64,000 nt of DNA, taken from assembly GCF_028331445.1 (NCBI RefSeq), contig NZ_JAQMHX010000005.1, positions 1-64,000 of the forward strand. Reading direction: 5' to 3'. Positions within the stretch are counted from its first letter, which is position 1; each line of letters opens with the position of its first letter. Position numbers and translations under genes: made by a program. Below, piece by piece: positions 8,914-17,891 of the stretch. The notes under the pieces were generated by a model. That model saw only the letters and a program-made list of their open reading frames with translations. It was not told the origin of the DNA and made no database searches. Origin of the DNA: Candidatus Phyllobacterium onerii. GTDB lineage: Bacteria; Pseudomonadota; Alphaproteobacteria; Rhizobiales; Rhizobiaceae.

Positions 8914-11784
8914 TTACTCCAGATCATCCAAGACCCGTCGCGCTGCCTTGAGGTCCGTTGTGTCAAAGCCTTCGGTGAACCTGTCGAAAATTTTTTCCAA
9001 CAACTCCTTGGCCTCTTTCTTACGGGACTCGGCAAGCCAATGGCGAGCCAGCACCGTCGCGGTTCGTAGTTCCAAAGCCAGCGCGCCCTGCAAGCGCGCT
9101 GTTGCAATAGACCGCTGCAAAGCTAGTTCTGCTGCAACCGGGTCCGGTGCGGGTTGAGTCAGCCAGATTTCGGCCCGTGCACGCAGCAGTTCGGGCATTT
9201 CGAGCGCATCCACGTCCTGTTGCGTTGGTGAGATCATGTCGTCGATCGCAACCGCTGCCTCTTCAAAGTATCCTCGCTGCACAAGTGCGGCCGAGAACGC
9301 GGGCAAAAAGCGAGGTATGACCCAAAGTGCTCGTTCTGTCTTTAACTCTGCCAATGCGCCCCGCAAAAGTTCTGTCCCGTCGACCAGCTCTCCTCGCGCA
9401 ACGGCAAGTTCTCCTTGCAACGCTACGCCGAGATTGCCGTAAGGCTGCAATCCATGTCGTGCGGCGTATGCACCGATGCGATTGATGCAATGTTCCGCAA
9501 TGTCGAAATCGCCCCTTCGGATAAAAATCCCTGCAGTAAAGACCAGGGTGACGCAGCGATTTACGGGGTCGGCCCTGCTTTCTGCCTCCTCCATCGCCTG
9601 CCGGGCAGTTCCGGCAGCGCGATCAGGAAAACCGCGCAACCAATGCAAGCGCGCTTGCACGATAAGTGCGCGGATACGATGGTTATATCCGAAGAAGTCG
9701 AAAAGGTTGGAAGCCCGCAACGCGTCATGTTTGAAACCCAAGTCGCAATGGCGTTGGGCGATGTCGAGCTTTCCGAGAAGGTAATGCGAAGTGCCGAGCA
9801 TCCATTCGGTCATAATTCGGGCTTCGACGTCGTCGATGTTGCCGGCGACCGCGGCACTGCGCTCGGCAATTGCAAGAGCGCCCCGGAAATCGTTTATAAT
9901 GATGAGGTGCAGATGGAGGCCAGCGAGCAGTTGCAATTGGTGGTGACTCTCATTGAGCGACTGGGCAAGCGCCAGTCCGCGTTCGATGGCGGTTCGCACT
10001 TCCGCACCGTTGCCTCGGGTCAACATCGCCGAGATAGCCAACCCTTCCTGCAAGGTCAGCTCTTTCAGCGTACCTCTATCGGAATCGTCGAGTTCCGCCA
10101 ACCCGCACTCGCACCAATGCTGGCAGTCACCAAGCAGGAACAAACCACGAAAAAGCGGCGTGGCACGAGCAGCGAGTTCGGTTCCGATTGTTCTGTCCGA
10201 TTGACTGGAAAAACTCCATTCCAGAGCCGCGCGGACGTTGTCCACATGAGCAGCAAATGGTGATAAATCGCGTTTACTGAAACTGCGAACGTCAATTGTC
10301 GCTGATTTAAGGACGTTGCAGAAGTAAAGCGCGTGCCGGCGGGCGGCCGCATTTTGCCCGCCGCTGTCCGCAAGTTTCGCGGAGGCGTATCCCCGCGTGG
10401 TGTCCAGGAGCCGGAAGCGGGTTGACCCGTCGACGCCCTCAGTCCAGATCAAGGACTTGTCGACCAGGCTTCCAACGGCAAGGGCAACATCAAGTGGACT
10501 CCAAACAGCATCATCCGTGATCGCTTGGGCCTCCTCAAGGGTAAAATCCCCGGTGAAGACCGAGAGACTGCACAGGACCTGCCGGTCCCGGCTCGAAAGC
10601 AAATTGTAGCTCCAATCCAGCATCGCGGAAAGTGTCTGGTGGCGCGGCAACGCACTTCGCCGGCCTTGCCAAAGCAAATTGAAGCGATGGCCGAGAAGAT
10701 CGGCGGTGCCCTGGATCCCATACACGCCGACCCGCCCGGCAACTAGTTCGATCGCCAGGGGGACACCGTCCAGTCGACGGCAAATATCCGCAACGACAAC
10801 AGCATCGGCATCAGTCAAACCGGAACGATATCCACCAGCAATGGCCCTATCCATGAAAAGCCTGACGGCCGGTGAAGTCATGGCGGAGGCAACAGTAAGC
10901 TCAGGGCCATCAGGCGGGCTTTCGAGCGGAGGCAACAGATGCACGTTCTCTCCCTCGACGCGTAGGGATTCCCGGCTGGTCGTCAGAATGTGGACTTCTT
11001 TTGTCCCCCTGACGAGGCGTTCAGTCAGCTCTGCGGCTCCCTCGATCACATGTTCGCAGTTGTCGAGGACGAGGAGAACGCGCCTCTGCAAGAGGAAGAC
11101 GATGAGGCCGTCCAACGGATTTTGGGAGAGGGGACGGTACCCGACCGCAGAAGCGACGGTCGCCGGCAGCAGCGACGTTTCGGAAAGCGGGGCGAGATCG
11201 ACAAAAAAGACCGACCCCTGAAAGTATTCCGCCAGCCCGTGGGCGACGGACACGGCTGTCGTCGTCTTTCCCAATCCTCCGGTTCCGACAACGCTGACGA
11301 AACGGCTGGCCACCAGCATTTTCTTCAATTCGGCAACACTTTGCTCGCGCCCGATCATTCTTGCCAGGCGAGGGGGCAATCTGGGCACGGACGGCGTAGA
11401 CGAGCCGCCGCCTTCCGAAACGCTTTCAAGCGGACGAAGTTGTTCCGTCCAACGCACGGGGGCGACAAAACAATAGCCGCGGCCGGGAACATTAGTGATA
11501 AATCTGGCACCTTCCTGACCGTCGCGGAGGATTTTGCGCAGGTGCCCGATATGCACCCGCAGATTGACGTCCTCGACCACCAAATCGGGCCAGGCGCGTT
11601 GCATCAGTTCCCGCTGGGACAAGACCTCTCCCGAACGTTCGGCAAGCGCCGTAAGGAGGTCAAGCTGCCGGCTCCCGAGGACAACCGCTTCGCCGTTCCG
11701 GTAAAGAAGCCTCTCGGCCGCAACCAGTTGGAAGGAACCGAAAAAAGCGATGTTTGACTTGGCAGATCTCCGGCTCTCTCCCAT
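8914..11784 (-). CDS. Winged-helix regulator with AAA/NB-ARC-like ATPase and TPR-like C-terminus
   Basis: Large one-component regulator, 956 aa from ATG 11784 (998 aa if started at 11910). I prefer 11784 (MGESRRSAKSNIAFFG) because AAGGG lies 9 nt upstream and domain similarity begins there. Residues about 12-105 are an OmpR/PhoB-type DNA-binding domain (LGSRQLDLLTALAERSGEVLSQRELM...VNLRVHIGHLRKIL...FITNVPGRGYCF). An ATPase follows with Walker A GTGGLGKTT and Walker B LLVLDNCEHV, then HSLSYNLL-like helices and a long helical-repeat C-terminus, as in the BTAD/LuxR-MalT-like STAND regulators. It probably switches on ATP and ligand binding. The regulated genes are not evident, since the 3' side is a gene relic and the 5' side is gene-poor. 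Confidence 0.82.
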   Translation of the reverse strand: MGESRRSAKSNIAFFGSFQLVAAERLLYRNGEAVVLGSRQLDLLTALAERSGEVLSQRELMQRAWPDLVVEDVNLRVHIGHLRKILRDGQEGARFITNVPGRGYCFVAPVRWTEQLRPLESVSEGGGSSTPSVPRLPPRLARMIGREQSVAELKKMLVASRFVSVVGTGGLGKTTTAVSVAHGLAEYFQGSVFFVDLAPLSETSLLPATVASAVGYRPLSQNPLDGLIVFLLQRRVLLVLDNCEHVIEGAAELTERLVRGTKEVHILTTSRESLRVEGENVHLLPPLESPPDGPELTVASAMTSPAVRLFMDRAIAGGYRSGLTDADAVVVADICRRLDGVPLAIELVAGRVGVYGIQGTADLLGHRFNLLWQGRRSALPRHQTLSAMLDWSYNLLSSRDRQVLCSLSVFTGDFTLEEAQAITDDAVWSPLDVALAVGSLVDKSLIWTEGVDGSTRFRLLDTTRGYASAKLADSGGQNAAARRHALYFCNVLKSATIDVRSFSKRDLSPFAAHVDNVRAALEWSFSSQSDRTIGTELAARATPLFRGLFLLGDCQHWCECGLAELDDSDRGTLKELTLQEGLAISAMLTRGNGAEVRTAIERGLALAQSLNESHHQLQLLAGLHLHLIIINDFRGALAIAERSAAVAGNIDDVEARIMTEWMLGTSHYLLGKLDIAQRHCDLGFKHDALRASNLFDFFGYNHRIRALIVQARLHWLRGFPDRAAGTARQAMEEAESRADPVNRCVTLVFTAGIFIRRGDFDIAEHCINRIGAYAARHGLQPYGNLGVALQGELAVARGELVDGTELLRGALAELKTERALWVIPRFLPAFSAALVQRGYFEEAAVAIDDMISPTQQDVDALEMPELLRARAEIWLTQPAPDPVAAELALQRSIATARLQGALALELRTATVLARHWLAESRKKEAKELLEKIFDRFTEGFDTTDLKAARRVLDDLE

Positions 11785-11910
11785 CCAAGTCAACCCTTCG
11801 CCGCTGTCACTCCGTAAGTGGACAGAATTAGTTTTCTCCTTCGTCACAAAATCCATTTCAGTTGCACTAATTCTCTGCACGAGTGTCTCCCCATGCGCCC
11901 TTTTGGTCAA

Positions 11911-13186
11911 CGACGGAGCACCGCCGCAGGCAAAACGGCGAACTCACGTCACAAAAATTGGCATTTATCACATGAACTCGTGTCCGTGAATGTACCTCGT
12001 AGAGTGTGCTGACCGAACTTGGCTTCGCCAGAAAGGGGGACAGGAATTGAACGACGATCCGTTTCATGCCGTCGCGCCGCAAGCAATTGCTGCTGGGTTG
12101 CAATCGTTGCCGTCGCGACCACGATTGCCGCAGCGTTCTCCGGGCAGTTTTACTGAAGACGACAGCACGAACGTGGCAGCCCTCTTTCTGTTCTATCCGC
12201 AGATCGACTGCAACTCCGGCGACACGTCCGTAGCTCGCACTTTCGAAGTGTGTCAGTACAGTAGCGTGATCGAATAGCGCTGGCTTGGAGCGATGCGGCA
12301 ATTTTGGTACAATAGTCCCTTCAACCTCGTACCAATCCAACTGTTTCTTCTGAGCGCAATCATCCCAATCGCGCTCAGAGCGAGGCTCGCTTTAGGAAAT
12401 ATTATTCACACCACTGGTGTGCTTTTTTGAACGTAGGCCAAGCGTCGGAATCGTGTCCCGTCACCGCTTTTGCACCACCAGCAGGTAATGGGGTATATCG
12501 GATATTGTTGACTCCGTTGCCCAAGTTGGATGGGCTGGTGTTCGGCATTGCCGCTTCCCTTGCGCTTGACGAGCGTTTTCCAATCAGGTCCTTCAAAACG
12601 GCGTCTGCCCACCCTTCCTACACGCCAAGTGCGGCAACAGCAAAGCCGTCAATGAACGACGGCGCAGCTGCCTGGCGAGCCACAGCGGTGGCTAAAAGAC
12701 CCGTGGCCCCGGCCGAAGCAAGGCTTGATCGCTTGTATGGATACCGAAGGCGTTCCGGACAGCGGCGATCCTGTCGAGTTTCAGTCCCGCAATTCCGTCA
12801 ATATGGAGGCCGATAAGCTAGCAATGACGTTGCTCGCGCATAAGAACGTAGGTTTGCATGGACGCGGTGGCGACCTCACCGCGGAACAATCGGCTGAGTT
12901 GTAGGAGAGCGCCAATTGTGTCTGCCTCAGCCACGATTGATCGATTTCGCGAGTGGGATCACCAACGACGATCAAGGCTGCGAACGGCTGCGTTTGACTT
13001 TCCAATTCCGCGCTCCGTGCCCAAAGCAAGCTCAAAGCTGGCGCGCTAATCTATTGTTCGGATGGCGCTGTGGCGGAGTGAAGCAGTGTGCATGTGCGTT
13101 TAGGCTGCAAATACGACATTGTTTACATGAATGTCTTGCTCGAGATGACGACGCCCGCTGCGGCAACGAAAAGAACCAATTTCTTG
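11911..13186. other. 1.3 kb without a convincing gene
   Basis: Several open frames exist but none shows a recognisable domain or a good start. Minus-strand pieces around 12180-12340 (VEGTIVPKLPHRSKPALFDH), 12640-12735 (hydrophobic, GLLATAVARQAAAPSF) and 12870-13020 (QTQPFAALIVVGDP) look like fragments of once-coding DNA in different frames. They suggest a row of decayed genes. A GAGCGC(N15)GCGCTC inverted repeat lies at about 12353-12379. Confidence 0.45.
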
Positions 13187-13721
13187 TCAGAAGTCGGCAT
13201 GGAGATAGGCAAGATACGCCTTGACGCTTTTCTCCAATTCTTCATCACTGAATCCTGCATTTGCACCATGTAGAATGAAGCTGGGTAAAAGGCGGTCCTT
13301 GATGAATATTGCGGTTAGTTCGAGTGGCTTGGTCAGCTCGCTCATCGAGAAATGATTGCGGCCGCCAGCCCTTTACGCCTCGGCTGCCGTTCCCGTGGAA
13401 TAGGCGAGACCCAGTTCCTTGCCGACAAAAGCATCTCCATCACGACCATAAGCCCAACCATGGCTTAGCACACGATCAATCCAGTTTTTGAGCACGGCAG
13501 GGACGGAGTACCAATAGATCGGAAACTGCAGGATGATGCGGTCATGAGCCTCGATGAGACGCTGCTCATTGTCCACGTCAATTGTTCCTGTTGGATACGA
13601 TTGCCCGATCTCATGGACATGAGCCAGTTTTGCCTGGGGCACCCGCGCCAAGCCAGTAAGAGTGCACGGTGGAACCGGCCATGTTTGGATGGGCGGCGAT
13701 GATCAAAGTGTTGCGTGACAT
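13187..13721 (-). pseudogene. Frameshifted NAD(P)H-dependent flavodoxin-fold oxidoreductase (MdaB/YwrO-like)
   Basis: The start MSRNTLIIAAHPNMAGSTVHS (ATG 13721) is a flavodoxin-fold NAD(P)H:quinone oxidoreductase N-terminus. The next part (LAHVHEIGQSYPTGTIDVDNEQ..HDRIILQFPIYWYSVPAVLKNWIDRVL) lies in another frame ending at 13373. The C-terminal part (LTKPLELTAIFIKDRLLPSFILHGA...SVKAYLAYLHADF) lies in a third segment ending at TGA 13187-13189. In intact relatives these three segments form one protein of about 180 aa, so at least two frameshifts (near 13655 and near 13375) break it. It would have reduced quinones or nitro compounds via FMN or FAD. Confidence 0.7.
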
Positions 13722-14020
13722 TGCAAATGGCCTGCGGGAATGGGCGGGGCCAATGGCAGCCCCTTCTGTTCTAATGCGAGCTGCAGACTACTAGGTTTTT
13801 CTGGATGCTTCGAGTTTACCGTTGTGAATTCGGGTTTTGGTGGTCCTGTGGAAATCCGGTCCAGGATTACATCTTCAAGCGCCTTTAAACATCAATTTAC
13901 ACCAATTCTTCAGTTGGAAGCATATCGTTCACCTCATGGCGAACTTATAAAATTACCCGTCACGATTTTCTACTTGGGTAAGTGAAAGCTCAGCGTTTAC
14001 AACCGGATAGGATTGTTAGA

Positions 14021-14878
14021 ATGATCAGCAATGCGAAAATACTCATCGTCGGCTCTAGCGTCAGCACGTTTGTCTTGAAGGACGGCCAGAAGCAGCCGAC
14101 CGGATACTACTTCAACGAATTGGCTATCCCCGCACAGGCGTTGGTCGATGCGGGTTTTGAAATCGTCTTGGTAACGCCGCTCGGAAACGAGGCCATCGTT
14201 GATCGGCACTCCCTCAGCGCCAGCCATTTCGGGGGAAACGAAGAACGCTTTCAGAATGCCCGAGACTTCGTGACCATGAACTCCGGCCTGCGCAATCCGC
14301 GCACGATAAAGTCGGCGATCGAAGAGGGTCTCGAGAACTTCATGGGAGTATTTCTGGCGGGGGGTCATCCGCCGATGATCGACCTGATGGTGGACGCCGA
14401 TTTGGGCACCGTCCTGCGTCATTTCCACACCGAGTCAAAGCCGACGGCGCTCCTTTGCCATGCGCCTATCGCGGTGGCCGCGGCAATGAAAGAAGCGAAG
14501 CGGTTCCGTCAGGCGCTCGTCGACGGCGATACGCTCAGTGCGATGGATGCTGCACACGACTGGCAGTATGCAGGTTACAGAATGACGGTGTTCTCCAATG
14601 AGGAAGAAAAGTGGGCCGAGGAGAACGTCCTTCACGGCCGGGTGCCGTTTTACGTCGCCGACGCACTGAAGAATGCAGGAGCCATCCTGGAGTTCAAGGG
14701 ACTGTTTGTTCCTAACGTCGTCCAAGACCGTGAACTCATCACAGGCCAAAACCCTGCGTCCGATCATCTCCTTGCCGCTGCCCTCGTCAGAGCGCTTGAC
14801 GTCTATACAGCACGAAGAGCAGCGGCCATGGCGAATTCCGAGAGTCGGTCCCCGGCAAGTCTCGGCACACTCAATTGA
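14021..14878 (+). CDS. DJ-1/PfpI-family protein (Hsp31/glyoxalase III-like)
   Basis: 285 aa from ATG 14021, with AGGA about 10 nt upstream; a GTG at 13982 is a weaker alternative. It is a class I glutamine-amidotransferase-like fold with acidic residue E33 (FNELAIP), the FLAGGHPPM loop and nucleophile-elbow Cys146-His147 (LLCHAPIAV), the dyad used by Hsp31-type glyoxalases and deglycases. It would detoxify methylglyoxal or protect against aldehyde stress. It is the first gene of a same-strand run (muconolactone isomerase-like, SDR, cytochrome c, DUF2798) with gaps of 12-35 nt, probably one transcript. Confidence 0.87.
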   Translation: MISNAKILIVGSSVSTFVLKDGQKQPTGYYFNELAIPAQALVDAGFEIVLVTPLGNEAIVDRHSLSASHFGGNEERFQNARDFVTMNSGLRNPRTIKSAIEEGLENFMGVFLAGGHPPMIDLMVDADLGTVLRHFHTESKPTALLCHAPIAVAAAMKEAKRFRQALVDGDTLSAMDAAHDWQYAGYRMTVFSNEEEKWAEENVLHGRVPFYVADALKNAGAILEFKGLFVPNVVQDRELITGQNPASDHLLAAALVRALDVYTARRAAAMANSESRSPASLGTLN

Positions 14879-14890
14879 CGGGCAGCATCC

Positions 14891-15166
14891 ATGTTGTTCC
14901 AGGTGCAGATAGCGATCAGAATACCGCAAGGCGTAGACAAGACCGAGGTCGAGAAGCTCAGCGCGGCCGAAATCGAACAGGTCAAGCAACTGCAACGCGA
15001 CGGCAGGTGGCTGCACATCTGGCGCGTCGCCGGCAAATGGGCGAACACCAGTATTTTGGACCTGCAGGGCCCCGAAGAACTGCACCAGATAATCAGTTCG
15101 TTGCCGCTGTTTCCTTATATGGAAGTCGACGTCATTCCGCTCAGCCGACATCCGGCCGCGCTTTGA
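14891..15166 (+). CDS. Muconolactone delta-isomerase (CatC)-like protein
   Basis: 91 aa, the size of CatC-type small alpha+beta (ferredoxin-like) isomerases. It starts MLFQVQIAIRIPQGVDK and has the typical EIEQVKQLQRDGRWLHIWRV and SLPLFPYMEVDVIPLSRHP segments. True CatC converts muconolactone to 3-oxoadipate enol-lactone in the catechol ortho-cleavage pathway. The partner genes catA, catB and pcaD are absent here, so the substrate may differ. Many YciI/CatC-like stand-alone copies sit near redox genes. It is tightly linked to the DJ-1 gene (12-nt gap) and the SDR gene (29 nt). Confidence 0.82.
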   Translation: MLFQVQIAIRIPQGVDKTEVEKLSAAEIEQVKQLQRDGRWLHIWRVAGKWANTSILDLQGPEELHQIISSLPLFPYMEVDVIPLSRHPAAL

Positions 15167-15195
15167 TTTTACCAAGAAAACGCTAGGAGCTAACA

Positions 15196-16074
15196 ATGCG
15201 AGTTTGGTTCATTACCGGGGCGTCACGCGGCTTTGGCGCACTGATTGCGCAAGAGGCTTTGGAGGCAGGAGACGCGGTCGTCGCAACTGCGCGTAATCCG
15301 CAGACCGTCATCGGCAGGTTTGGAAATCACCCTGGTTTGCTGGCCGTAACGCTCGACGTCACCAACGAGGCGCAGGCACATTCCGCAACCGAACAGGCTG
15401 TCAAACACTTCGGTAAGATCGATGTCCTCTTGAACAATGCCGGGTTCGGTCTCCTTGCGGCCGTCGAGGAAGCGACTGCGGCAGAAGTAGAGAAAGTTTA
15501 TGCGACGAACGTCTTCGGCCTGCTCAAAGTGACCCGTGCGGTCCTTCCGCACATGCGCCGTCAGCGGTTCGGGCATGTCATCAACATATCCTCGATCGGC
15601 GGTTATGTAGGCAGCCCGGGCTGGGGGGTGTACAGCTCGACGAAATTTGCGGTCGAGGGGCTTTCCGAGGCCCTGTTGGCCGAGCTGCGTCCGCTTGGGA
15701 TAAAAGTCACCGTGATTGAGCCTGGATACTTCCGGACGGACTTTTTGGACGACGCGTCCCTCACGGTCAGTGGCGGCAGCATCACGGACTACGACGAGAC
15801 CCCGGCCGGTGCAATGCGATCCAAGGCTGCCAGTGCCAATCACGCACAGCCCGGCGATCCTGCCCGGCTGGCCAAGGCGATGATCAAGCTGGTCAATGAA
15901 CCTAACCCCCCGTTTCGCATGCCGTTCGGCTCGGACACGGTTGCCGCCATCGAAGCGAAGAACGCCGGCGTCGCCAAAGAATTGCATAGGTGGCGCTCGC
16001 TGGCGGTGTCGACGGACTTCCCGGACGCAAGGACGACTTCGGCCGAGTCGGAAAATCTCAAGGCAGCAGGATAG
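15196..16074 (+). CDS. Short-chain dehydrogenase/reductase (SDR)
   Basis: 292 aa classical SDR. It has a Rossmann TGASRGFG at residues 7-14, an NNAG motif at about 80-83, and the catalytic triad Ser133 (ISS), Tyr146 and Lys150 (YSSTK). The PGYFRTDF substrate-loop segment is typical of the subgroup annotated as oxidoreductases of unknown substrate. The start ATG 15196 has AGGAG at 15185. It lies in the middle of the 14.0-16.7 kb run and its product probably acts on the same compound class as its neighbours. Cofactor preference is uncertain: Ala and Arg (TARN) follow beta-2, which fits NADP(H). Confidence 0.9.
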   Translation: MRVWFITGASRGFGALIAQEALEAGDAVVATARNPQTVIGRFGNHPGLLAVTLDVTNEAQAHSATEQAVKHFGKIDVLLNNAGFGLLAAVEEATAAEVEKVYATNVFGLLKVTRAVLPHMRRQRFGHVINISSIGGYVGSPGWGVYSSTKFAVEGLSEALLAELRPLGIKVTVIEPGYFRTDFLDDASLTVSGGSITDYDETPAGAMRSKAASANHAQPGDPARLAKAMIKLVNEPNPPFRMPFGSDTVAAIEAKNAGVAKELHRWRSLAVSTDFPDARTTSAESENLKAAG

Positions 16075-16108
16075 TGGATTGGTTGCAAGTCACAGACGGA
16101 GCTTTGCC

Positions 16109-16483
16109 ATGGAGCAGAAAGTCAGCATGATCATTTTTGCGGCGATCGCCTCGCTTGCCGCTTTCCCAGCACTCGCTGACGGTGACGTCGCGCGCGGGAC
16201 CAGTCTTTTCAAACGGTGCTCCGGCTGTCATACGGCAACCGACCAGAACAAGGTCGGTCCAGGTCTGTTGGGCGTTGTCGGCCGTAAAGCCGGGACAGAA
16301 GCCGGATACAAATACTCCGGCGGCATGGCGAAATCGGATGTGGTCTGGGACGATACAACGCTCGACGCGTTCCTTGCGGCTCCCAGAAAGGTCGTGCAGG
16401 GCACGAGCATGTCGGTCTCGATAGCGAACGCAACCGATCGGCAGGATATCATCGTCTATCTCCACACTCTTGCCAAACAATAA
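16109..16483 (+). CDS. Exported class I cytochrome c
   Basis: 124 aa. The signal peptide (about 1-23, MIIFAAIASLAAFPALADGD) is followed by a c-type haem site C37-S-G-C40-H41 and a distal ligand candidate Met101 in QGTSM, the arrangement of soluble cytochrome c (c2/c550 type). It is a periplasmic electron carrier. It sits 34 nt after the SDR gene and 4 nt before a small DUF2798 membrane protein gene. It may accept electrons from a periplasmic dehydrogenase; the Tat-exported molybdenum hydroxylase (1.9-4.6 kb) and the PQQ dehydrogenase (50.2 kb) are candidates by location only. Confidence 0.9.
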   Translation: MEQKVSMIIFAAIASLAAFPALADGDVARGTSLFKRCSGCHTATDQNKVGPGLLGVVGRKAGTEAGYKYSGGMAKSDVVWDDTTLDAFLAAPRKVVQGTSMSVSIANATDRQDIIVYLHTLAKQ

Positions 16484-16487
16484 ACAG

Positions 16488-16712
16488 ATGTCCAAGTTTC
16501 CGTCGATGTATCGTCATTTGATTTTCGGGATCATGCAGTCAGGTATAACGTGTGCCGTGGCCGCCGGAATCGCGAGCCTTCCCTTCTATGTGCAGGGAAG
16601 CTTTGCCTCTCATTGGGCTCGTGGGTTTCTCTATTCTTGGATAATCATGCTCCCCGTGGTGGTGATCGCCGCGCCAGTCATCCGCAGGATTGTCGACGCA
16701 ATTACGCGTTGA
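16488..16712 (+). CDS. DUF2798 small membrane protein
   Basis: 74 aa from ATG 16488, with a TTG at 16470 as an alternative inside the previous gene. Two transmembrane segments (about IFGIMQSGITCAVAAGIASLPF and FLYSWIIMLPVVVIAAPVI) and a short RRIVDAITR tail are typical of DUF2798 proteins, whose function is unknown. It follows the cytochrome c stop by 4 nt, so it is almost certainly co-transcribed with that run. Confidence 0.75.
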   Translation: MSKFPSMYRHLIFGIMQSGITCAVAAGIASLPFYVQGSFASHWARGFLYSWIIMLPVVVIAAPVIRRIVDAITR

Positions 16713-16753
16713 CTGAAGCTGGCATCATCGATTTGATCCGAAAGAGAAGTGAC

Positions 16754-17485
16754 ATGGCAAGACGAAATTCAGTCGAGATCGTCGAACGTTTCTGGCGGGA
16801 GGTTTGGCAATCGAAAAATCTTAATGCGATCGACGATCTCGTCATTGAGGACTTCGCGATTACGTCGAGCGGTGGGCAGATAGAAACGCGAGACGCGTTC
16901 AAGAAGTGGGTGGCGGCATTTCTGTCCAGCATCAACGACGCAGGCGGCTGCTGGACCCCCTATGACAACAGGCCGAGGGCTCCCGTAGTCGAAGCACGCC
17001 AAGCAGCCAACGATCGGGCTTCCAGCAAGGCAACGATCACCTTGGCCGACGATTTGACTGTCAACACCGTCACCGAGGCGTCGATCGACAACATCAAGGA
17101 AGGTGATTTCGTCGGCATTGCCAATGTGCCGGACGGTGGAGGCACCAGCAGTGCCCTCGAAGTCGTCATCTTCCCGGCCGCACTCAAGGGCACGGGCGAG
17201 GGCGACTACGCCTGGTATTTGAAGCCGAACAGCAGCATGACCAATGCGACCGTTGCCAATGCCGTAAAGGGCGTGGACGGTCGGACGGTTACCGTCACTT
17301 ATCGAAGCGGACAAAAGAAGATAGCAATCCCCGATAACACGCCCATCGTGGCCCTGGCAGCCGGGAAAGCGGACGATCTAAAAGCGGGAGCGGCATTGTT
17401 TATCGCCGCGGTCAACGGCAGCGACGGCAAGTTCACCGCGCATCGTGTCATCGTTGGCACTGACGGTGTGGTTCCGCCGATGTGA
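16754..17485 (+). CDS. Chimeric gene: NTF2-like N-terminal half joined to a DUF5666-like periplasmic-type domain
   Basis: 243 aa. Residues 1-62 (RNSVEIVERFWREVWQ... to AAFLSSIND) are clearly paralogous to the first half of the intact NTF2/SnoaL-like protein at 26032, and the DNA is also very similar. From codon 63 (position 16940) the protein becomes unrelated: ATITLADDLTVNTVTEASID...GEGDYAWYLKPNSSMTNATV...VTVTYRSGQKKIAIPDNTP, ending VIVGTDGVVPPM. This resembles the C-terminal part of exported beta-rich rhizobial proteins of unknown function (DUF5666-like). The second half has lost its own signal peptide, so it would now be cytoplasmic. The frame stays open across the join, but a working product is doubtful. 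It looks like the scar of a recombination. Confidence 0.7.
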   Translation: MARRNSVEIVERFWREVWQSKNLNAIDDLVIEDFAITSSGGQIETRDAFKKWVAAFLSSINDAGGCWTPYDNRPRAPVVEARQAANDRASSKATITLADDLTVNTVTEASIDNIKEGDFVGIANVPDGGGTSSALEVVIFPAALKGTGEGDYAWYLKPNSSMTNATVANAVKGVDGRTVTVTYRSGQKKIAIPDNTPIVALAAGKADDLKAGAALFIAAVNGSDGKFTAHRVIVGTDGVVPPM

Positions 17486-17891
17486 TGGCGGGCAACAGCG
17501 GGAGTTTACGGTGATGAACGAGCGCCAAATGCGCGCCGGCCTTTCGTATTATCTCGATCGGTGTGGCGATGTCCGCATACCAGCGCGTTGGCCGCTCAGT
17601 TCTGACCGTGCTTGGGGCACGCCTCGTCATGAAACCGCACGGCCGACATAAGCTCGCCGTTATTCCCGTTTTCGAACGCCGTAACGGCAACAACGCCGCC
17701 GTACCGGGCCATGCTTTCGAAGCCTCGTCAAAGTGACGGGATCAACTAAATCTTCAGAGCAGTTTTCCTTCCGTCCAGGGAACGATTGATGACCGGCGTG
17801 CGTCACCGGCTGTGCTATTGGCGAATTGCTGGCCGCTGAGGTAAACTTGATGTTGGCGCGCCTACCAAGTCCAGCGAAACGGACCGTTTTG
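17486..17891. other. About 400 bp without a convincing gene
   Basis: It holds short open frames only. One + strand frame around 17568-17733 reads MSAYQRVGRSVLTVLGARLV followed by VIPVFERRNG, which could be the tail of a decayed small protein. Upstream of the kinase start at 17892 there is no obvious promoter motif. Confidence 0.4.

Noticed and set aside
8603-9157. Plus-strand frame of 184 codons
   Set aside because: It is antisense to the gene relic at 8678 and to the end of the STAND regulator, both of which show better protein character.
11867-12340. Minus-strand open frame of about 157 codons
   Set aside because: Cys/Arg/Ser-rich composition, no ribosome site and no recognisable motif; only its first third looks protein-like. 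Treated as decayed DNA.
12402-12816. Overlapping open frames on both strands
   Set aside because: No conserved motif in any frame; hydrophobic stretches appear in different frames, suggesting a relic rather than a gene.
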